Of a stretch of 64,000 nt of DNA, positions 19,435-29,743 are shown piece after piece; within the stretch, counting starts at the first letter, position 1, and each line of letters starts with the position of its first letter. A program made the position numbers and the translations under genes. The notes beneath the pieces are model-generated. The model was not told the DNA's origin and did not search any database. It saw only the letters and a list, made by a program, of their open reading frames with translations. This DNA comes from Pseudohalioglobus sediminis. Its GTDB lineage: Bacteria > Pseudomonadota > Gammaproteobacteria > Pseudomonadales > Halieaceae. The stretch lies in the NCBI RefSeq assembly GCF_008370495.1, contig NZ_VTUX01000010.1, positions 186,001 through 250,000 of the forward strand, read 5' to 3'.

Positions 19435-22278
19435 ATGGACACCATCCAAGTTCGCGGTGCACGCACCCACAACCTGAAAGACATCGATCTTGATATTCCC
19501 CGCGACAAGCTGGTGGTTATTACCGGTCTATCCGGGTCAGGCAAGTCCTCCCTCGCCTTCGATACGCTCTACGCGGAAGGGCAACGGCGCTATGTGGAAT
19601 CCCTGTCCACCTATGCCCGCCAGTTCCTGTCGATGATGGAAAAGCCGGACATGGACCACATCGAGGGCCTGTCACCGGCTATTTCCATCGAACAGAAGTC
19701 GACATCACACAACCCGCGCTCCACGGTAGGCACCATCACCGAAATCTACGATTACCTGCGCCTGCTGTTCGCGCGCGTGGGCGAACCACGCTGCCCGGAT
19801 CACGGCCTCAACCTGCAAGCGCAGACCGTTAGCCAGATGGTCGACACCGTGCTGGCGCTGCCGCAGGGCAGCAAATTGATGCTGCTTGCGCCCGTGGTCC
19901 GGGGCCGCAAGGGCGAGCACCTGCATGTCTTCGAAGAACTGCGAGCCGCCGGCTTCGTGCGGGCGCGCATCAACGGCATCGTGACTGACCTCGACGACAC
20001 CCCCCAGTTGGAGAAAAACAAAAAGCACCGCATCGAAGTGGTCGTGGATCGGTTCAAGGTTCGCGACGACCTTGGCTTGCGACTGGCCGAGTCCTTTGAG
20101 ACGGCACTGGGTTTGACCGAGGGTCTGGCCTCGATCAGTTACATGGACGGCGACGGTGAAGACATGGCTTTTTCCGCTCGCTTCGCCTGCCCGGAATGCG
20201 GCCACAGCATCGATGAGCTGGAACCCCGGCTGTTCTCTTTCAACAATCCCGCCGGCGCCTGTGGCAGCTGCGACGGACTAGGCGTGAAGCAGTATTTTGA
20301 CGCCGAACGCATCGTGCTCGACGCCGATGCCAGCCTGGCAGAGGGAGCCATCCGCGGCTGGGACCGTCGCAACGTCTACTACTTCCATATGCTGACCTCG
20401 CTCGCCGACCACTACGGCTTTGATATCGATACCCCCTTCGCGGAACTGAGCAAGAAGCACCAGAAGATCATCCTGCACGGCAGCGGCAAGCAGGAAATAG
20501 CTTTCGCCTACATTAACGACCGCGGCGATGTATTCAAACGCACGCATCCTTTCGAGGGCATCATTCCCAACATGGAGCGGCGCTATCGCGATACCGATTC
20601 ACAATCCGTGCGCGAAGACCTGGCAAAATTCCTGGCCACGCAGCCCTGCCCGGATTGCCATGGCACGCGCCTGCGCCGCGACGCACGCCACGTATACGTC
20701 GACGAACTCACCCTGCCACAGGTCACCGACATGTCGGTTGGGGATGCTGAGTCCTACTTCAACAAGCTGAAACTGGACGGCCGCAAGGGCGAAATCGCGG
20801 ACAAAATTCTCAAGGAATTGCGCGCACGCTACCGCTTCCTGGTGGATGTGGGGCTGAATTACCTGACCCTGAATCGCAGCGCGGAGACACTTTCCGGCGG
20901 TGAAGCACAGCGTATCCGCCTGGCCTCGCAGATTGGCGCCGGCCTCGTGGGCGTGATGTATATCCTCGATGAGCCATCTATCGGCCTGCACCAGCGGGAC
21001 AACGAGCGCCTGCTGAACACGCTCACCCACCTCCGGGACCTGGGCAATACGGTACTCGTCGTGGAGCACGACGAAGACGCCATCCGCACCGCCGATCACA
21101 TTATCGATATCGGCCCCGGCGCAGGCGTACACGGTGGCCGCGTGGTCGCCGAGGGCACGATGCAAGCCATCGTGGAGAACAAACAATCCCTGACCGGCGA
21201 CTACCTCTCTGGGCGCCGCAAGATTGAAGTACCGGCCAAGCGCACGCCCGTTAACCCGGACAAACTGATTGTGCTCAGCGGTGCACGCGGCAACAACCTC
21301 CAGAAGGTCTCACTGGAAATTCCGGTAGGCCTGTTGACCTGCATAACCGGGGTCTCCGGTTCCGGTAAGTCCACGCTGATCAACAGCACGCTGTACCCTA
21401 TTGCCGCGACAGAACTGAATGGCGCGACCACCCTGACCCCGGCTGCCCACGACGGGGTAAGCGGCATGGAACACATCGACAAGTGCATCGATATCGACCA
21501 GAGCCCCATCGGTCGCACGCCCCGCTCCAACCCGGCTACCTATACCGGCATCTTCACACCGGTGCGCGAACTGTTTGCCGGGACCCAGGAGGCGCGCTCG
21601 CGCGGCTATAAGCCCGGGCGCTTCAGCTTCAACGTCAAGGGTGGCAGGTGCGAAGCCTGCCAGGGTGATGGCGTGACCAAGGTGGAGATGCATTTCCTCC
21701 CGGATATCTATGTGCCCTGTGATGTGTGCAAGGGCAAGCGTTATAACCGCGAGACCCTGGAGATACGTTACAAGGGCAAAAACATCAATGAAGTGCTGGA
21801 GATGACTGTAGAGGATGCGCTGGCGTTCTTTGAGCCGGTGCCGGCCATCGCCCGCAAGTTGCAGACGCTCATGGATGTAGGACTGTCCTATATCAGGCTC
21901 GGTCAGGCCGCCACCACCCTGTCGGGTGGGGAGGCGCAACGCGTGAAACTGTCACGGGAATTGTCCAAGCGTGATACGGGCAAGACGCTGTATATTCTTG
22001 ACGAACCCACCACCGGTCTGCATTTTGAGGACATCAAGCAGCTGCTTGAGGTATTGCATCGCTTGCGCGACCACGGCAATACCGTGGTCATCATCGAACA
22101 CAACCTCGATGTGATCAAGACAGCAGACTGGATCGTGGACCTTGGCCCGGAAGGGGGTTCGGGGGGCGGGCGCATTATCGCCCATGGCACGCCCGAGGAC
22201 GTGGCCAGGCAGAAAGGCTCGTTTACCGGTAAGTTCCTGGGCCCTATGCTCGGCAAAAAGCGCCGACGCGCTGCCTGA
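19435..22278 (+). CDS. uvrA: Excinuclease ABC subunit A
   Basis: DNA damage recognition ATPase of nucleotide excision repair. The 947-residue protein has two ABC modules: Walker [13 protein letters not shown] and [12 protein letters not shown], signature [14 protein letters not shown] and [14 protein letters not shown], and Walker [12 protein letters not shown] and [11 protein letters not shown]. Zinc-binding cysteines are seen in CPECGH/CGSCDG and [16 protein letters not shown]. The start [15 protein letters not shown] is standard. There is no clear ribosome binding site before the ATG. Confidence 0.98.
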   Translation: MDTIQVRGARTHNLKDIDLDIPRDKLVVITGLSGSGKSSLAFDTLYAEGQRRYVESLSTYARQFLSMMEKPDMDHIEGLSPAISIEQKSTSHNPRSTVGTITEIYDYLRLLFARVGEPRCPDHGLNLQAQTVSQMVDTVLALPQGSKLMLLAPVVRGRKGEHLHVFEELRAAGFVRARINGIVTDLDDTPQLEKNKKHRIEVVVDRFKVRDDLGLRLAESFETALGLTEGLASISYMDGDGEDMAFSARFACPECGHSIDELEPRLFSFNNPAGACGSCDGLGVKQYFDAERIVLDADASLAEGAIRGWDRRNVYYFHMLTSLADHYGFDIDTPFAELSKKHQKIILHGSGKQEIAFAYINDRGDVFKRTHPFEGIIPNMERRYRDTDSQSVREDLAKFLATQPCPDCHGTRLRRDARHVYVDELTLPQVTDMSVGDAESYFNKLKLDGRKGEIADKILKELRARYRFLVDVGLNYLTLNRSAETLSGGEAQRIRLASQIGAGLVGVMYILDEPSIGLHQRDNERLLNTLTHLRDLGNTVLVVEHDEDAIRTADHIIDIGPGAGVHGGRVVAEGTMQAIVENKQSLTGDYLSGRRKIEVPAKRTPVNPDKLIVLSGARGNNLQKVSLEIPVGLLTCITGVSGSGKSTLINSTLYPIAATELNGATTLTPAAHDGVSGMEHIDKCIDIDQSPIGRTPRSNPATYTGIFTPVRELFAGTQEARSRGYKPGRFSFNVKGGRCEACQGDGVTKVEMHFLPDIYVPCDVCKGKRYNRETLEIRYKGKNINEVLEMTVEDALAFFEPVPAIARKLQTLMDVGLSYIRLGQAATTLSGGEAQRVKLSRELSKRDTGKTLYILDEPTTGLHFEDIKQLLEVLHRLRDHGNTVVIIEHNLDVIKTADWIVDLGPEGGSGGGRIIAHGTPEDVARQKGSFTGKFLGPMLGKKRRRAA

Positions 22279-22318
22279 AGTATGAAGCGCTGCCCAGGGA
22301 CGGGCGACGCAGACAGGG

Positions 22319-22555
22319 TCAATCCTTGGGCATCAGGCTCCAATCGGCTTCGCCCTCTTCGATCACACCGAGCAGGCCGGAATGCATCGCCTTGACGTAA
22401 GACTCAGCCCGTTGCGCAGCCTGTAAACGGTCGTCGAAAGGGCCTTCCATAGTGCCTTCACGGGTATGGAAATACCACTTGCCCTCGTGCTGGAAAAAAC
22501 GATCCGCGCGAAACCAGGTACGCTGATTTGGGTCACTGTAACGCTTTCCGTTCAT
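22319..22555 (-). CDS. Small conserved hypothetical protein, possibly DUF6316 family
   Basis: A 78-residue soluble protein with the core RTWFRADRFFQHEGKWYFHTREG followed by GPFDDRLQAAQRAESYV. This aromatic core resembles a short family in marine gammaproteobacteria and pseudomonads that I recall as DUF6316; the assignment is from memory. I chose the ATG at 22555, preceded by GAAGGAAACAGCGAGG; an ATG at 22582 would add nine residues and has no binding site. It is convergent with uvrA. The function is unknown. Confidence 0.65.
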   Translation of the reverse strand: MNGKRYSDPNQRTWFRADRFFQHEGKWYFHTREGTMEGPFDDRLQAAQRAESYVKAMHSGLLGVIEEGEADWSLMPKD

Positions 22556-22951
22556 CGCCTCGCTGTTTCCTTCTGTACACATGCGCCGAACTTACACTGG
22601 TGGCCCATTGCCACAAGTTCATGGGCGGATTCTAGTGCCTTTTACACAAGTGGGCACGCCGCTATCCCAGAAACGTGGACCGCGTCACGTTTTATCCTTG
22701 CCCCGACCCTGCCCGGTTGCAGGACCAGAGAAATAACCCCGCAACACACTGCGACAGGGAATTCGCGATCGCCGGGGGTATCGGCGCAGCTAACCTGCGG
22801 GAACACTGTGACATAGTTCTCACTTGGTAGCCCCATGCAACCGTTTATCCCACCTGCGATCCGCTTATCGGCCAGAGCATTGCTCGTCGCCCGGTCATAC
22901 ATACACTAAGCATGGGGAAAAAAGATAAAGAGCGAAAACTTGGAATCAACA
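22556..22951. other. Gene-free region upstream of the type IV pilus operon
   Basis: About 396 bases without a supportable gene. It holds the leader of the small protein gene at its left and a weak promoter for fimT at its right. I see no repeats, operator palindromes or RNA genes; a stretch resembling half of a sigma-54 site (TGGGCACG near 22650) lacks the second element. Confidence 0.5.
22880..22907 (+). promoter_or_regulatory. Possible promoter for the pilus operon
   Basis: TTGCTC and TACACT are separated by 16 bases, about 45 bases before the fimT ATG. The match is moderate; related operons in Pseudomonas are also controlled by AlgR, whose site I cannot confirm here. Confidence 0.35.
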
Positions 22952-23554
22952 ATGAAAATACGCCAGCAGGGGCGAGCACACTCCGCAAAGACTTTCGGCC
23001 GTGGCTTCACCATGGTGGAGTTGATGGTGGTCATAGCCGTGCTGGGTGCGATAATGGTGCTAGCCGTTCCCGCCTACCAGACACTGATCCTCAATAATCG
23101 TATGCTCACTGAGGTCTACGCGCTGCGGGCGACCCTGAGCAACGCCCGCTCCGAGGCCATGGCCAGGCGCGCCCCCGTGGTGGTTTGCCCAACCCTGAAC
23201 GGGGAAACCTGCGAGGACACCAACAACTGGCTGCCCGGGTATATGAGCTTTGTCGATACCAATGGCGACACCGCACCCGACCCCAATGACCCCGATGAGG
23301 AAGTATTCCAGTTCGAACCGCGCCAGGTGCAGTCGGACATTCTCTTTGACAACGCCGCCAACCTGGTCCGGTTCACGCCGCGTGGCACCGCCCTTGGCTC
23401 CCAGGGCACCTTCACTTTCTGCGATGACCGGGGTGCCACCGAGGCTCGCGCCCTGATCCTGAATCCGGTTGGTTCCGTGCGCGGTGCCGAAGACACGGAT
23501 TCGCCCGAAGATGGCATAGTCAACGATGCTGGAGGTACCAATGTCGGCTGTTAA
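22952..23554 (+). CDS. fimT: Type IV pilus minor pilin, FimT/FimU (GspH) family
   Basis: A 200-residue prepilin. The class III leader ends at the prepilin peptidase site G-FTMVELMVVIAVLGA (cleavage after glycine, methylated phenylalanine, Glu+5), followed by the hydrophobic spine helix. The globular part has cysteine pairs and acidic loops (VDTNGDTAPDPNDPDEE). The ATG at 22952 has GGAA six bases upstream; a TTG at 22940 is rejected. It heads the operon of minor pilins that prime pilus assembly. Confidence 0.88.
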   Translation: MKIRQQGRAHSAKTFGRGFTMVELMVVIAVLGAIMVLAVPAYQTLILNNRMLTEVYALRATLSNARSEAMARRAPVVVCPTLNGETCEDTNNWLPGYMSFVDTNGDTAPDPNDPDEEVFQFEPRQVQSDILFDNAANLVRFTPRGTALGSQGTFTFCDDRGATEARALILNPVGSVRGAEDTDSPEDGIVNDAGGTNVGC

Positions 23555-24179
23555 CTCACGCGCACCGGTGCCTATGACCCGGCAGCGCGGCGTCACGCTA
23601 ATCGAGGCCCTTATAGCCGGCATTGTCCTGGCCATCGGTATACTTGGGGTCGTCAGCCTGCTGGCACTGTCCAAGGTATCCCAGCATGAAACCATCCAGC
23701 GTACGCGGGCGATTTCCCTGGCTGACGACATCCTGGAACGCATTCGACGCAACCCGGCCGGCATAACCGCTTACCAGACCGGCACCACAGGCTTCGAAAA
23801 TCCATTAGGCAATGGCAGCATTACCGATGAACCGGACCCGGACTGCAGCACAGCCACCTGCACCCCGGCACAGCTGGCGGCCCATGATCGCTGGGCCTGG
23901 GAAAGGCTTCTGGACGGTGCCTCGGTCACCGTGACCGATGGCGGGACCACCACCAGCACCACTCGCATACGCGGTCTGCGCGGATGCATTGCATTTGCTG
24001 CCGATGCCGGCAAAACCAATACCGGCGTGGTCAGCGTGGTGTTGCAGTGGCAGGGATTACGCGATACGGCGGATGCCGTGCCCACCGGAAACGTCTGTGG
24101 CGGCGACGCTGCCGGCACCGATCCCACCCGCCGACAGGTGGTTATTGACACCTACCTTATCGATGAGACGGAGCTATGA
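23541..24179 (+). CDS. pilV: Type IV pilus minor pilin PilV
   Basis: A 212-residue prepilin with the leader MSAVNSRAPVPMTRQRG and cleavage before VTLIEALIAGIVLAIGILG; the position +1 residue is Val rather than Phe, while Glu+5 is retained. The TLIEALIAxxxLAIGxLG helix is typical of PilV. The start at 23541 has GGAGG five bases upstream and overlaps the end of fimT. An ATG at 23526 is less likely. It partners PilW, PilX and PilY1 in the pilus tip or priming complex. Confidence 0.88.
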   Translation: MSAVNSRAPVPMTRQRGVTLIEALIAGIVLAIGILGVVSLLALSKVSQHETIQRTRAISLADDILERIRRNPAGITAYQTGTTGFENPLGNGSITDEPDPDCSTATCTPAQLAAHDRWAWERLLDGASVTVTDGGTTTSTTRIRGLRGCIAFAADAGKTNTGVVSVVLQWQGLRDTADAVPTGNVCGGDAAGTDPTRRQVVIDTYLIDETEL

Positions 24180-25195
24180 CGAGCATGCAACGACAGTCCA
24201 CTGCCAGTCGCGGCTTTTCCCTGGTTGAGTTCATGGTGGCCATGGTGCTGGGCCTGATTATTATTGGCGGCGCCGTGTCGGTATATCTCGCATCCAAACG
24301 TTCACTGACCGAGGTCGAGCAGGTCGCGGCCGTCTCCGAGAACGGGCGCTTCGCATTGCAGGTGCTGAATTACGCCGCCAAGCATATTGGTTTCTACGGC
24401 AGCGCCCTGCCCGCCGACATACGCCTGGACGGCTCTCTGGGCGCAGTTGGCCTGAACTGTACGGGCAATGCCGACGCCTACGACACGGATAACTCCTTTT
24501 TCGCAGTGCGCGCCACCGGGCCAACTGTCCTCGGGTGCATCACCGACGCCATGCCGAATACAGATGTGCTGGTGATCAAGGGCGTGGTCCCCAGCCCTCT
24601 GTACGATGCCAACCCGGACGATCCCAACGCACCCCGCGACGGCACCATTTCCTTCCCCACGGGGCTCGACAGCGAAACTGCCTACGTGATCTCCAATAGT
24701 GAGCGCGGCATCATCCTCGATGGAGCCGACACCGCGCCGGACGTGCGCGAGGGCAATGAGTTCGCCCTGGGTGTTGCCTGGCCTTACCGGATGCAGATTT
24801 TTTACGTGCGCAACAACCCCACCGGCCCTACCCTGAGCCGCAAGGTGCTGGCATGGGATACCGGTACCGCGTCAATGACGGTACAGAACGAGGACCTGGT
24901 ACAGGGTGTGGAGAACATGCGCTTCCTGTTTGGTTTCGACAGCAATGCGGATGGTGATGTGGACACCATCGACGATCTCGAGGCGGTAACGACTGCCGGT
25001 CGCTGGGACAGCGTCACATCCATGCAGGCCTTTGTCCTGCTGCGCAGTGACAATGCGGACCCCGCCTACACCAATGAAAAAACCTACAGCCTGGGCGATG
25101 TCACGGTCACCCCGGGGGACGACGTTCGCAGAGTACTGCTACACACTGAGATCACGCTGCGCAATCCGCGGCTGGTATTGCGAGGAGGTGCATAG
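24176..25195 (+). CDS. pilW: Type IV pilus minor pilin PilW
   Basis: A 339-residue large minor pilin. The prepilin site is SRG-FSLVEFMVAMVLGLIIIGG with Glu+5. The large globular domain includes the acidic loop FDSNADGDVDTIDD, which looks like a calcium-binding DxNxDGxxD loop. It overlaps pilV by four bases (ATGA), and is co-translated with pilX downstream. Length and position agree with PilW of the fimU-pilVWXY1E cluster. Confidence 0.9.
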   Translation: MTSMQRQSTASRGFSLVEFMVAMVLGLIIIGGAVSVYLASKRSLTEVEQVAAVSENGRFALQVLNYAAKHIGFYGSALPADIRLDGSLGAVGLNCTGNADAYDTDNSFFAVRATGPTVLGCITDAMPNTDVLVIKGVVPSPLYDANPDDPNAPRDGTISFPTGLDSETAYVISNSERGIILDGADTAPDVREGNEFALGVAWPYRMQIFYVRNNPTGPTLSRKVLAWDTGTASMTVQNEDLVQGVENMRFLFGFDSNADGDVDTIDDLEAVTTAGRWDSVTSMQAFVLLRSDNADPAYTNEKTYSLGDVTVTPGDDVRRVLLHTEITLRNPRLVLRGGA

Positions 25196-25698
25196 TGCAA
25201 ACCATCAGCACATCAACAGAGGGGCAAAGCGGGGTTGCACTGGTAACCAGCCTGCTGTTTTTGCTGGTCGTGACCATTATCAGCATCACCGCCGCCAACA
25301 ACAGCTCACTGGGGCTGAAGATGTCTGCCAACATGCAGGACTCCTACCAGTCGTTTCAGGCGGCAGAAGCCGGCATCTACGCCACTCTGGGCCTGGCGGG
25401 GACAACCAACGACCCCTTCCTGCGCCAGCCGGTGATCGATGACCCCTTCGCCAGTGTCACCCAGCACCCCCTGCGCAGGATGGCAGCGGATCCGAACGAC
25501 GTGCCTATCAACGTGGATGTCTTCCTGATTTCAATTGAGCGCGCCTGTCCACGGCCACCCTCAGCGAGCGGTGGCACCAGCATCGGCCTGCTGGACTGCG
25601 ATTACTATCGCATCGAATCAGAACACGACCTGCCAGGTAAGGCCCGCACCCGGGTGGAACTGGGTGTGGTCAAGACGGTGATTGGCAACAATGGCTAA
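25195..25698 (+). CDS. pilX: Type IV pilus assembly protein PilX
   Basis: A 167-residue PilX-type minor pilin without the usual GFxxxE cleavage motif: the N-terminus reads QSGVALVTSLLFLLVVTIISITAANN and is followed by the PilX-like QDSYQSFQAAEAGIYA segment. It starts with GTG at 25195, sharing one base with the pilW stop TAG. The cysteines at the C-terminal side (RACPRPPS, LLDCDYY) may form a disulfide. Confidence 0.87.
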   Translation: MQTISTSTEGQSGVALVTSLLFLLVVTIISITAANNSSLGLKMSANMQDSYQSFQAAEAGIYATLGLAGTTNDPFLRQPVIDDPFASVTQHPLRRMAADPNDVPINVDVFLISIERACPRPPSASGGTSIGLLDCDYYRIESEHDLPGKARTRVELGVVKTVIGNNG

Positions 25699-25759
25699 AC
25701 AAACAGTAACAACTCAACGCAGCGCCCAATCAGGGCAAGAAGTTGTGGAGGATAGTTCC

Positions 25760-28700
25760 ATGTTCTACCGGATTTCTCGATCAGTAGCGGGTGTCGGACT
25801 GGCGGCATTCTGCCTGCTGGCAACAACATCTGTACCTCTTTCGGCGGACGATACCGAGATCTATCAGTCTGAATATAATGCCGCGACCGGCTCGCGGCCG
25901 AAGGTGCTGATTGTATTCGATGATTCGGGCAGTATGCGCGGCACCATCGACCAGCAGCGTCCGACCTACGATCCCTCTGCGACCTACCAGAATAGCGTGA
26001 GCGCCGGTCGGATCTACTGGTCCACGGACGGCACGGTTCCCGATACGGACAGCAACAATTATTTCACCGCCAGCCAGAACCGCTGCGCGTCTTCCTATGA
26101 CAGCCTTGACGATGCCGGGCGCTTTACGCCGGAAAGGGCGCGGCGCTGGGTGAACTCCTCCATTCAACAAGGGCAGTGCACCAGTGCCTGCCCCGCAGGC
26201 ACAACCTATCGTAATCCCGCCGGGCCGAACAATGCAGGGTGCTATCAGGAGGTCACTGTTCAGGCGCCGGCAGCAAAGCTGGTATACAGCCGCGACGACT
26301 GGAGTGGCAACAACTGCTATGACGGTCTCACGTATGTCGACCCGCCCGGGGGCAATAATGATGCATGCTACGAATGGGTAACCAGTTCCGACCCGGTCAC
26401 TGGCTGGGTGTATCGCCAGAACGATAACAGCAACAACTGCCCCAGTGGGCTGACCAGGCTGGTTGTAGACCCCCCCGGTGGCAACAACCGCTATGACGCC
26501 TGTTTTGAAGAGGTTAGCGAACCGGTTTTTACCGAGTCTACCGAGTGGCAGTATTCCGGGCCGCGCGTGGAAACCTGCGAGCCGGATACCACCATACCCG
26601 GCAGCTGGCAGTCACTCACAAGTTCCGTGCAGGATCCACCTCACGTGGAGTGCCTGGATGATGTAAACAATTCCAACACCGGAAACGGCAGCGGCCAGGG
26701 TGCGGGCTTCCCGCAGGCCAATGCAACCGACGGCAACGAATATGGATCATCTATAGACGGCAGCCTGGACTGGGGTAATACCGCCTATACCTTCTATACC
26801 TCACACTATATGGACTGGTGGCACGATGATTCCCTGGTGGCGCCGCGATCGAAGATTGACATCGCGGCCGACGTCATCGGCACCATCATTGATACCAATA
26901 CCAGTATCGATTTCGGCCTGCTGGAGTTTAACCGCAGCCAGGGCGGCCGTGTCACCCAGCGCATTATCCAGGACATGACCGCGGCCGACCGCAGCAACCT
27001 CATTGACCTGGTGAACGACCTGGAACCGGCTGGCGTGACACCGTTGTGTGAGTCGACCTATGAGGCCTATCTTTACCTTTCCGGCCAGGCGCCCAAGTAC
27101 TCCAGCCAGGCGTCATGGAACACTACCAGCAACGGTTGGTACCACGATGAAGCGGCAGTGGACACGACAGCCATCAGTGGTGGCAGCTATGTATCGCCCA
27201 ACACCGACTGTGCCTATACCTATATCATCGTAATGACGGATGGCCAGCCCAACCGAGACGAAGACGCCAATACGGACATCAAGAACCTGTCCGGTGTCAC
27301 CCCCACCGGTAGCGGAGGGCGATGCTCCATCTACCCAGACGATGACGGCAACACCAATCTCTCGTGGTCTTATGTGGACTCATCGGGTGTGACCAGAAGC
27401 GGCACCAATGGCGGCGAAAACTGCATGCCGGAACTCGCCGAGTACATGGCCACCAATGACCTTGACGGCGATACTACCAACGGCGACCAGTTCGGCATCA
27501 CCTATACCATTGGTTTCGCGACCGACCAGCAATTGCTGCAGGATACCGCAGACAAGGGCAAGGGCGAATACTATACCGCAGACAACGCAGCGGAACTCAC
27601 CGAGGCGTTCCAGGGTGCCCTGGTCAGCATTCTCTCCAGAGACACCACATTTACCTCACCTGCGGTGGCGGTGGATACCTTCACCCGGACCCAGAGCCGC
27701 GATGAAGTCTTCTACGCCATGTTCAAGCCCGGCGAAAGTGTTGACTGGGTGGGCAACATCAAGAAACTGCGCCTGAATGTCGAGAACGGCAACGCCACCT
27801 TGGTAGATGCCAACGGCGCGGCCGCGGTAGACACCGATACCGGTGATATCAAGTCCACGGCGGTGACCTTCTGGAATACCGTAGAGGATGGCGGCACCGT
27901 TGAAAAAGGTGGTGTTGGCGCACTGCTGGCCGCCCGCAATCCGAGCACCCGGTCGCTTTATATCGATACCGGCACCAACGGAGCGCTGGAAGCGTTCAAT
28001 AACACCAATATCGATGCCGCTGCACTGGGCGCAATCAGCGACGCGGCCCTGTACAACCTCTTCGGCGCGTCCACTGCCGGCGCATTCAACCAGCAGATTG
28101 CCTGGGCACAGGGTTACGACGCCTACGACCGTGACGGGGACAGCATCACCAACGAACCGCGCAACTGGATACTGGGCGACATCCTGCACAGCCAGCCACT
28201 GGTGCTGAACTACGGTGCACGTGGTTCCTATACCTATGACGATCCGGACCTCCGCATTCTGGTGGGCAGCAATTCGGGCTGGGTGCACATGTTCAACAAC
28301 AGCGACGGACAGGAAAGCTGGGGCTTCTTCCCGAAAGAGCTGGTGACCATTCTGCCACAGCGACGCAGGAACGCCGTCTCCAGCGACCACGTCTATGGAA
28401 TGGACCTGACTCCGGTGTCCTACACCTTTGACGCCAACGCGGATGGCACACTTGACTACACTGCGGGCGACAAGGCCTGGGCCTACTTCGGCATGCGCCG
28501 CGGCGGCCACTCCTATTACGCCCTGAATGTCTCCAACCCCGACAGCCCTTCTTTCATGTGGCGCATCGGGAAGGACGTCAGCGGTTTCGAGGAGATGGGA
28601 CAGACCTGGTCTGAACCCGTGGTGACGCGCATACCTGGCTACGTGGACAGCGATGGTGTTGCCAAACCTGTGCTGATCTTCGGCGCCGGTTACGATACCA

Positions 28701-29743
28701 ACAAGGATGCCTCGGGCGTCGGCACTGCCGACAGTGAAGGCCGCGGGGTATTTATTGTCGACGCCGAGACCGGCGCACTGGTGTGGAGCATCACCCCCGC
28801 CGCGGACAGCGCCACCAACATGTCCGAGTCGGACCTGGTGCATTCCGTCCCGGGAGACGTAACGGTGCTCGACAGTAATGGGGATGACCTGGTCGACAGG
28901 ATCTACTTCGGCGATACCGGCGGCAACCTCTGGCGTGTTGATATGCCGGGCAACACCCTGCCCACATCAAGCCAGGACACCTGGTTTATCAGCAAGCTGG
29001 GCGACTTCAATGGCAGCACCACGCAAACGGATCGCCGCTTCTTCAATGCACCTGATGTCGTGCGCATCCGCTTTGAAGGCGAGGCCGTCGATGCCGTGGT
29101 CATTGGTACCGGTGATCGCACCAACCCCAATGCCACTGATGTCGACAACAGCCTGTATATGATTCGCGACCAGGGAACGGTGCCCTACTCCACTGCCGCG
29201 CCAAGCAGCACGGATTGTTCAGATCCCGACTTTGAGGATTTCCGCTGTGGCCAACCTTTCTCGGAGACCGATCTGTATGACATCACCGACAACGTGTTGA
29301 CCAACGGTACGGACACGGAGAAGGCGACTGCCCTCGAAGCGCTGAAAGCAGCCAATGGCTGGCGTCTCGATCTGGTCAGCGCCGGTGAGAAGAGCCTGGC
29401 CAAGACCCTGACCATTAACGGGCGGGTGTTCGCAGCGACCTTTACCCCCTCAAACCTGCTCAACGACATCAATGTCTGCGAGCCACAGGCTGGCACGGGG
29501 CAACTCTACGTCATTGACCTGTACGAGGGTGATCGCAGCACCATTAACCTGGGCGGCATCATCCCCGACACCCCCTCGGTGCACTTCGGTGACGACGGGC
29601 AGATTCGCGTGCTGTTGCCCCCGGGCACCCCGGCGACCAGTGTTGACCAACCCGGCGAGGTGGACTGCAGCGGCGGTGTCTGTGACGTCAACGAGTTCCT
29701 GCGAGCCCCCTACGGCAACTACTGGTTCCAGGAGGAGTACTAA
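25760..29743 (+). CDS. pilY1: Type IV pilus tip adhesin / assembly protein PilY1
   Basis: A 1327-residue secreted protein that promotes pilus extension, adhesion and surface sensing. The start at 25760 has GGAGG upstream and gives a Sec signal peptide (MFYRISRSVAGVGLAAFCLL, cleavage near SADD); an open frame to 25682 is unsupported. A von Willebrand A-like domain has its MIDAS motif DDSGS at residues 54-58 and MTDGQPN further on. Three cysteine-bounded repeats interrupt it near residues 144, 186 and 227. The C-terminal half is the PilY1 beta-propeller (LVGSNSGWVHMFNN) with a calcium loop DSNGDDLVD at residues 1038-1046. Confidence 0.93.
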   Translation: MFYRISRSVAGVGLAAFCLLATTSVPLSADDTEIYQSEYNAATGSRPKVLIVFDDSGSMRGTIDQQRPTYDPSATYQNSVSAGRIYWSTDGTVPDTDSNNYFTASQNRCASSYDSLDDAGRFTPERARRWVNSSIQQGQCTSACPAGTTYRNPAGPNNAGCYQEVTVQAPAAKLVYSRDDWSGNNCYDGLTYVDPPGGNNDACYEWVTSSDPVTGWVYRQNDNSNNCPSGLTRLVVDPPGGNNRYDACFEEVSEPVFTESTEWQYSGPRVETCEPDTTIPGSWQSLTSSVQDPPHVECLDDVNNSNTGNGSGQGAGFPQANATDGNEYGSSIDGSLDWGNTAYTFYTSHYMDWWHDDSLVAPRSKIDIAADVIGTIIDTNTSIDFGLLEFNRSQGGRVTQRIIQDMTAADRSNLIDLVNDLEPAGVTPLCESTYEAYLYLSGQAPKYSSQASWNTTSNGWYHDEAAVDTTAISGGSYVSPNTDCAYTYIIVMTDGQPNRDEDANTDIKNLSGVTPTGSGGRCSIYPDDDGNTNLSWSYVDSSGVTRSGTNGGENCMPELAEYMATNDLDGDTTNGDQFGITYTIGFATDQQLLQDTADKGKGEYYTADNAAELTEAFQGALVSILSRDTTFTSPAVAVDTFTRTQSRDEVFYAMFKPGESVDWVGNIKKLRLNVENGNATLVDANGAAAVDTDTGDIKSTAVTFWNTVEDGGTVEKGGVGALLAARNPSTRSLYIDTGTNGALEAFNNTNIDAAALGAISDAALYNLFGASTAGAFNQQIAWAQGYDAYDRDGDSITNEPRNWILGDILHSQPLVLNYGARGSYTYDDPDLRILVGSNSGWVHMFNNSDGQESWGFFPKELVTILPQRRRNAVSSDHVYGMDLTPVSYTFDANADGTLDYTAGDKAWAYFGMRRGGHSYYALNVSNPDSPSFMWRIGKDVSGFEEMGQTWSEPVVTRIPGYVDSDGVAKPVLIFGAGYDTNKDASGVGTADSEGRGVFIVDAETGALVWSITPAADSATNMSESDLVHSVPGDVTVLDSNGDDLVDRIYFGDTGGNLWRVDMPGNTLPTSSQDTWFISKLGDFNGSTTQTDRRFFNAPDVVRIRFEGEAVDAVVIGTGDRTNPNATDVDNSLYMIRDQGTVPYSTAAPSSTDCSDPDFEDFRCGQPFSETDLYDITDNVLTNGTDTEKATALEALKAANGWRLDLVSAGEKSLAKTLTINGRVFAATFTPSNLLNDINVCEPQAGTGQLYVIDLYEGDRSTINLGGIIPDTPSVHFGDDGQIRVLLPPGTPATSVDQPGEVDCSGGVCDVNEFLRAPYGNYWFQEEY
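26189..26515 (+). repeat. Three Cys-bounded repeats inside pilY1
   Basis: Units at 26189-26254, 26315-26380 and 26438-26515 encode C-x-G-[TL]-T ... P-x-G-x-N-N ... C-[YF]-x-x-V. Units two and three share DPPGGNN. They are spaced about 41 residues apart and lie in the N-terminal third of PilY1, between the MIDAS motif and the rest of the VWA-like fold. Confidence 0.75.

Noticed and set aside
19400-19440. LexA box upstream of uvrA
   Set aside because: I looked for CTGT-N8-ACAG around the promoter; only CTGTTT and CTGTTA half-sites without the matching ACAG half are present.
22640-22700. Sigma-54 promoter for the pilus operon
   Set aside because: TGGGCACG resembles the -24 element, but no TTGC at the proper distance, and it is about 300 bases from fimT.
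27656-28843. A 395-codon frame opposite pilY1
   Set aside because: Antisense to pilY1; no motif.
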